In this document: piece by piece, positions 62,880-64,000 of the stretch
Numbering within the stretch: the stretch's first letter is position 1
How the letters are laid out: each line of letters begins with the position of its first letter
Assembly (NCBI GenBank): GCA_963772675.1
Contig: CAVYYF010000012.1
Location: 1 to 64,000, forward strand
DNA from: JAKAGZ01 sp963772675
GTDB lineage: Bacteria > Bacteroidota > Ignavibacteria > Ignavibacteriales > Ignavibacteriaceae
DNA: 64,000 nt
Direction: 5' to 3'
Program-made: the position numbers and the translations under genes
The notes under the pieces: model-generated
Database searches by the model: none
What the model was told of the DNA's origin: nothing
What the model saw: only the letters and a program-made list of their open reading frames with translations

Positions 62880-63547
62880 TTGAGTAAAGTCGTGATATTC
62901 TATTTACCAGATACACAAGCGAATCTTTTTCAAACGTCAAGTAGTTTCATGTGGAACACCTATTTTACAAACTCAGAAGACTCTATTCATATTCAGTGGA
63001 ATAACATAATCTGGCCTATAATTAAAAATTTTAACTTTAAAGTTATTCTTGAGCTTGCACCTGGAGCAGGGAGAAATACAGAGAAGCTCACCTATGTCTC
63101 AAAAAAGATATATGCTATTGATTACGATTCTGAAAGCTCTTGAAAAATGTCGCAAGAGACTTGGAGATTACTTTAATAACTGTGAAATTATCTATTATAT
63201 TAATAATGGTAAAGATCTAAAAATGTTACTTGATCGGAGTGTTTCAGCCATTTATTGCTGGGATTCCGCTGTTCACTTTAATAAAGCAATATTGTCAAGA
63301 TATATTGAGGAGTTTGCAAGAGTTCTCAATGTTGGCGGAAGAGGATTTGTCCATCACTCGAATCTTGGTGATAAAGCCAGTAAGGATATTAAGGACAATC
63401 CTGGCTGGAAGATCGGATGTCTCTAAAGAATTTTTCTTTGATACATGTATTAAGTGCGGATTAACGGTTGAAACTCAAATTGATATTCCTTGGGGCAATA
63501 TTATTGACTGTGGAACTGTGTTTTACAAGTCAGACAATGTTTTATAA
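62880..63547 (+). pseudogene. Class I SAM-dependent methyltransferase, two +1 frameshifts
   Basis: Three overlapping frames together give one methyltransferase of about 220 aa. Frame one has the SAM-binding motif ILELAPGAGRNTEKL and IYAIDYDSE. An extra A at 63133-63135 shifts to ALEKCRKRL, AIYCWDSAVHFN and VLNVGGRGFVHHSNL. A second extra A in TGGAAG near 63408 shifts to RSDVSKEFF...CGLTVETQIDI to the stop. The start (TTG 62880) is uncertain; ATG 62949 is inside. The acceptor is unknown; sugar or peptide O-methylation is common for this type. Confidence 0.78.
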
Positions 63548-64000
63548 ACTATTATAGCCTCATTATTTAATAAAAAGAGACTGTGTGTGAAAAACCAAGA
63601 ATTGCATCTTAGATTAAAACTCATGATATAATGTAAAAACTTATGTCTTATAATCTAAAATTTTGATAGTTTAGAAAATATTTCTTTCTCTTTCTATTCA
63701 AAACAACTAAGGTAATACTTTGGCAAATTACTGTCATTGTTTCCAAATTATCTTTATTCACCAAAAATATCGTATTTTTAATTAATTAAATAAATTTCTA
63801 TTGTACACAATTTGATTAGAAAATAGATAGTTGTTTATCTTGCTTCACTAAAAATAAGATATCTTATTTGTCTAATTATATTAATTGTTCCTAAGTAAAA
63901 TTGAATCCTATTTTGAAAAATTACAATACACTAACTAATGATGTTATAAAGAAAAACTTATGGCAATTAAGTCTTTCCGAAATAATTTCACGATCTCTTA
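63548..64000. other. Non-coding tail of the window
   Basis: AT-rich, without an open frame of note. Its last 267 bases are the second copy of the diverged repeat. Confidence 0.6.
63734..64000. repeat. Diverged long direct repeat, copy B
   Basis: Matches 61716-61991 in the same orientation and order; the window ends before the repeat boundary can be seen. Lies downstream of the broken methyltransferase, as copy A lies beside the broken GNAT. Confidence 0.7.

Noticed and set aside
1..64000. CRISPR arrays, tRNA or rRNA genes, IS elements with transposase
   Set aside because: No regularly spaced repeats, no cloverleaf or TTCGA-type tRNA arm, no rRNA sequence and no transposase or integrase frame were seen.
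61716..64000. Integron attC sites in the repeat copies
   Set aside because: The repeats are long direct repeats without clear RYYYAAC/GTRRRRY inverted core sites; kept only as something to test.

Overview
The window is AT-rich, densely coded DNA from a Gram-negative bacterium of the Bacteroidota/Ignavibacteriota/Chlorobi group. My best guess is an Ignavibacteria-like member, but no rRNA or marker comparison was possible. The reasons are: a short primary sigma factor (285 aa) typical of that group; a dipeptidyl peptidase IV; the TPR lipoprotein / DUF4292 lipoprotein / EnvC-type trio; lipoproteins with Ser/Pro linkers; classical (o-succinylbenzoate) menaquinone genes; and large multiheme cytochromes c.

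Layout. (1) 0.2-10.6 kb, + strand: cell-surface polysaccharide genes. These are an initiating sugar-phosphate transferase, a set that fits GDP-D-glycero-D-manno-heptose synthesis (heptose-7-P kinase, phosphatase, isomerase, and a frameshifted nucleotidyltransferase), sugar-modifying epimerase/SDR/Gfo-Idh enzymes, a transaldolase and a Wzi-like outer-membrane protein. A four-helix-bundle gene bracketed by inverted repeats sits inside this block. (2) 10.8-21.2 kb: DPP IV, the primary sigma factor, a POT-type transporter, a surface trypsin-like lipoprotein, a ClC chloride channel and a large membrane protein. (3) 21.3-31.4 kb, - strand: a respiratory block with about 50 predicted c-type hemes. 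It encodes a 13-heme/cytochrome b fusion (CbcL-like layout), a 19-heme cytochrome with a separate cytochrome b, a 7-heme NapC/NirT (ImcH-like) protein, and a Rieske/cytochrome b pair followed by an 11-heme cytochrome. A 25-codon membrane peptide ORF lies at its head. (4) 31.5-36.6 kb: ParA-type ATPase, universal stress protein, a REC protein and a NtrC-type two-component system. (5) 36.9-37.1 kb: an unidentified structured RNA ending in a strong terminator. (6) 38-41.6 kb: asd, a nitrilase-family amidase, a fluoride riboswitch with crcB and DUF190, and an aquaporin with an unusual second NPA box. (7) 41.7-50.8 kb: menaquinone synthesis (menF, D, H, B, A, C, E and a hotdog thioesterase). (8) 50.9-61.3 kb: rsgA (apparently starting at a non-standard ATC), outer-membrane/lipoprotein genes, an ATP-grasp protein, and the TPR/DUF4292/EnvC trio. 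(9) 61.3-64 kb: gene-poor, decayed accessory DNA with broken GNAT and methyltransferase genes and diverged direct repeats.

How it fits together. The men genes would make the quinone pool that the cytochrome b subunits in block 3 would oxidise. Electrons would then pass to the periplasmic multihemes, as in metal-reducing bacteria; no outer-membrane porin-cytochrome conduit is seen here. Seven apparent single-base frameshifts, six of them +1 and mostly in short homopolymers, occur in five genes. Several of those genes (menC, envC, hddC) should be needed, so sequencing or assembly error must be excluded before calling them pseudogenes.
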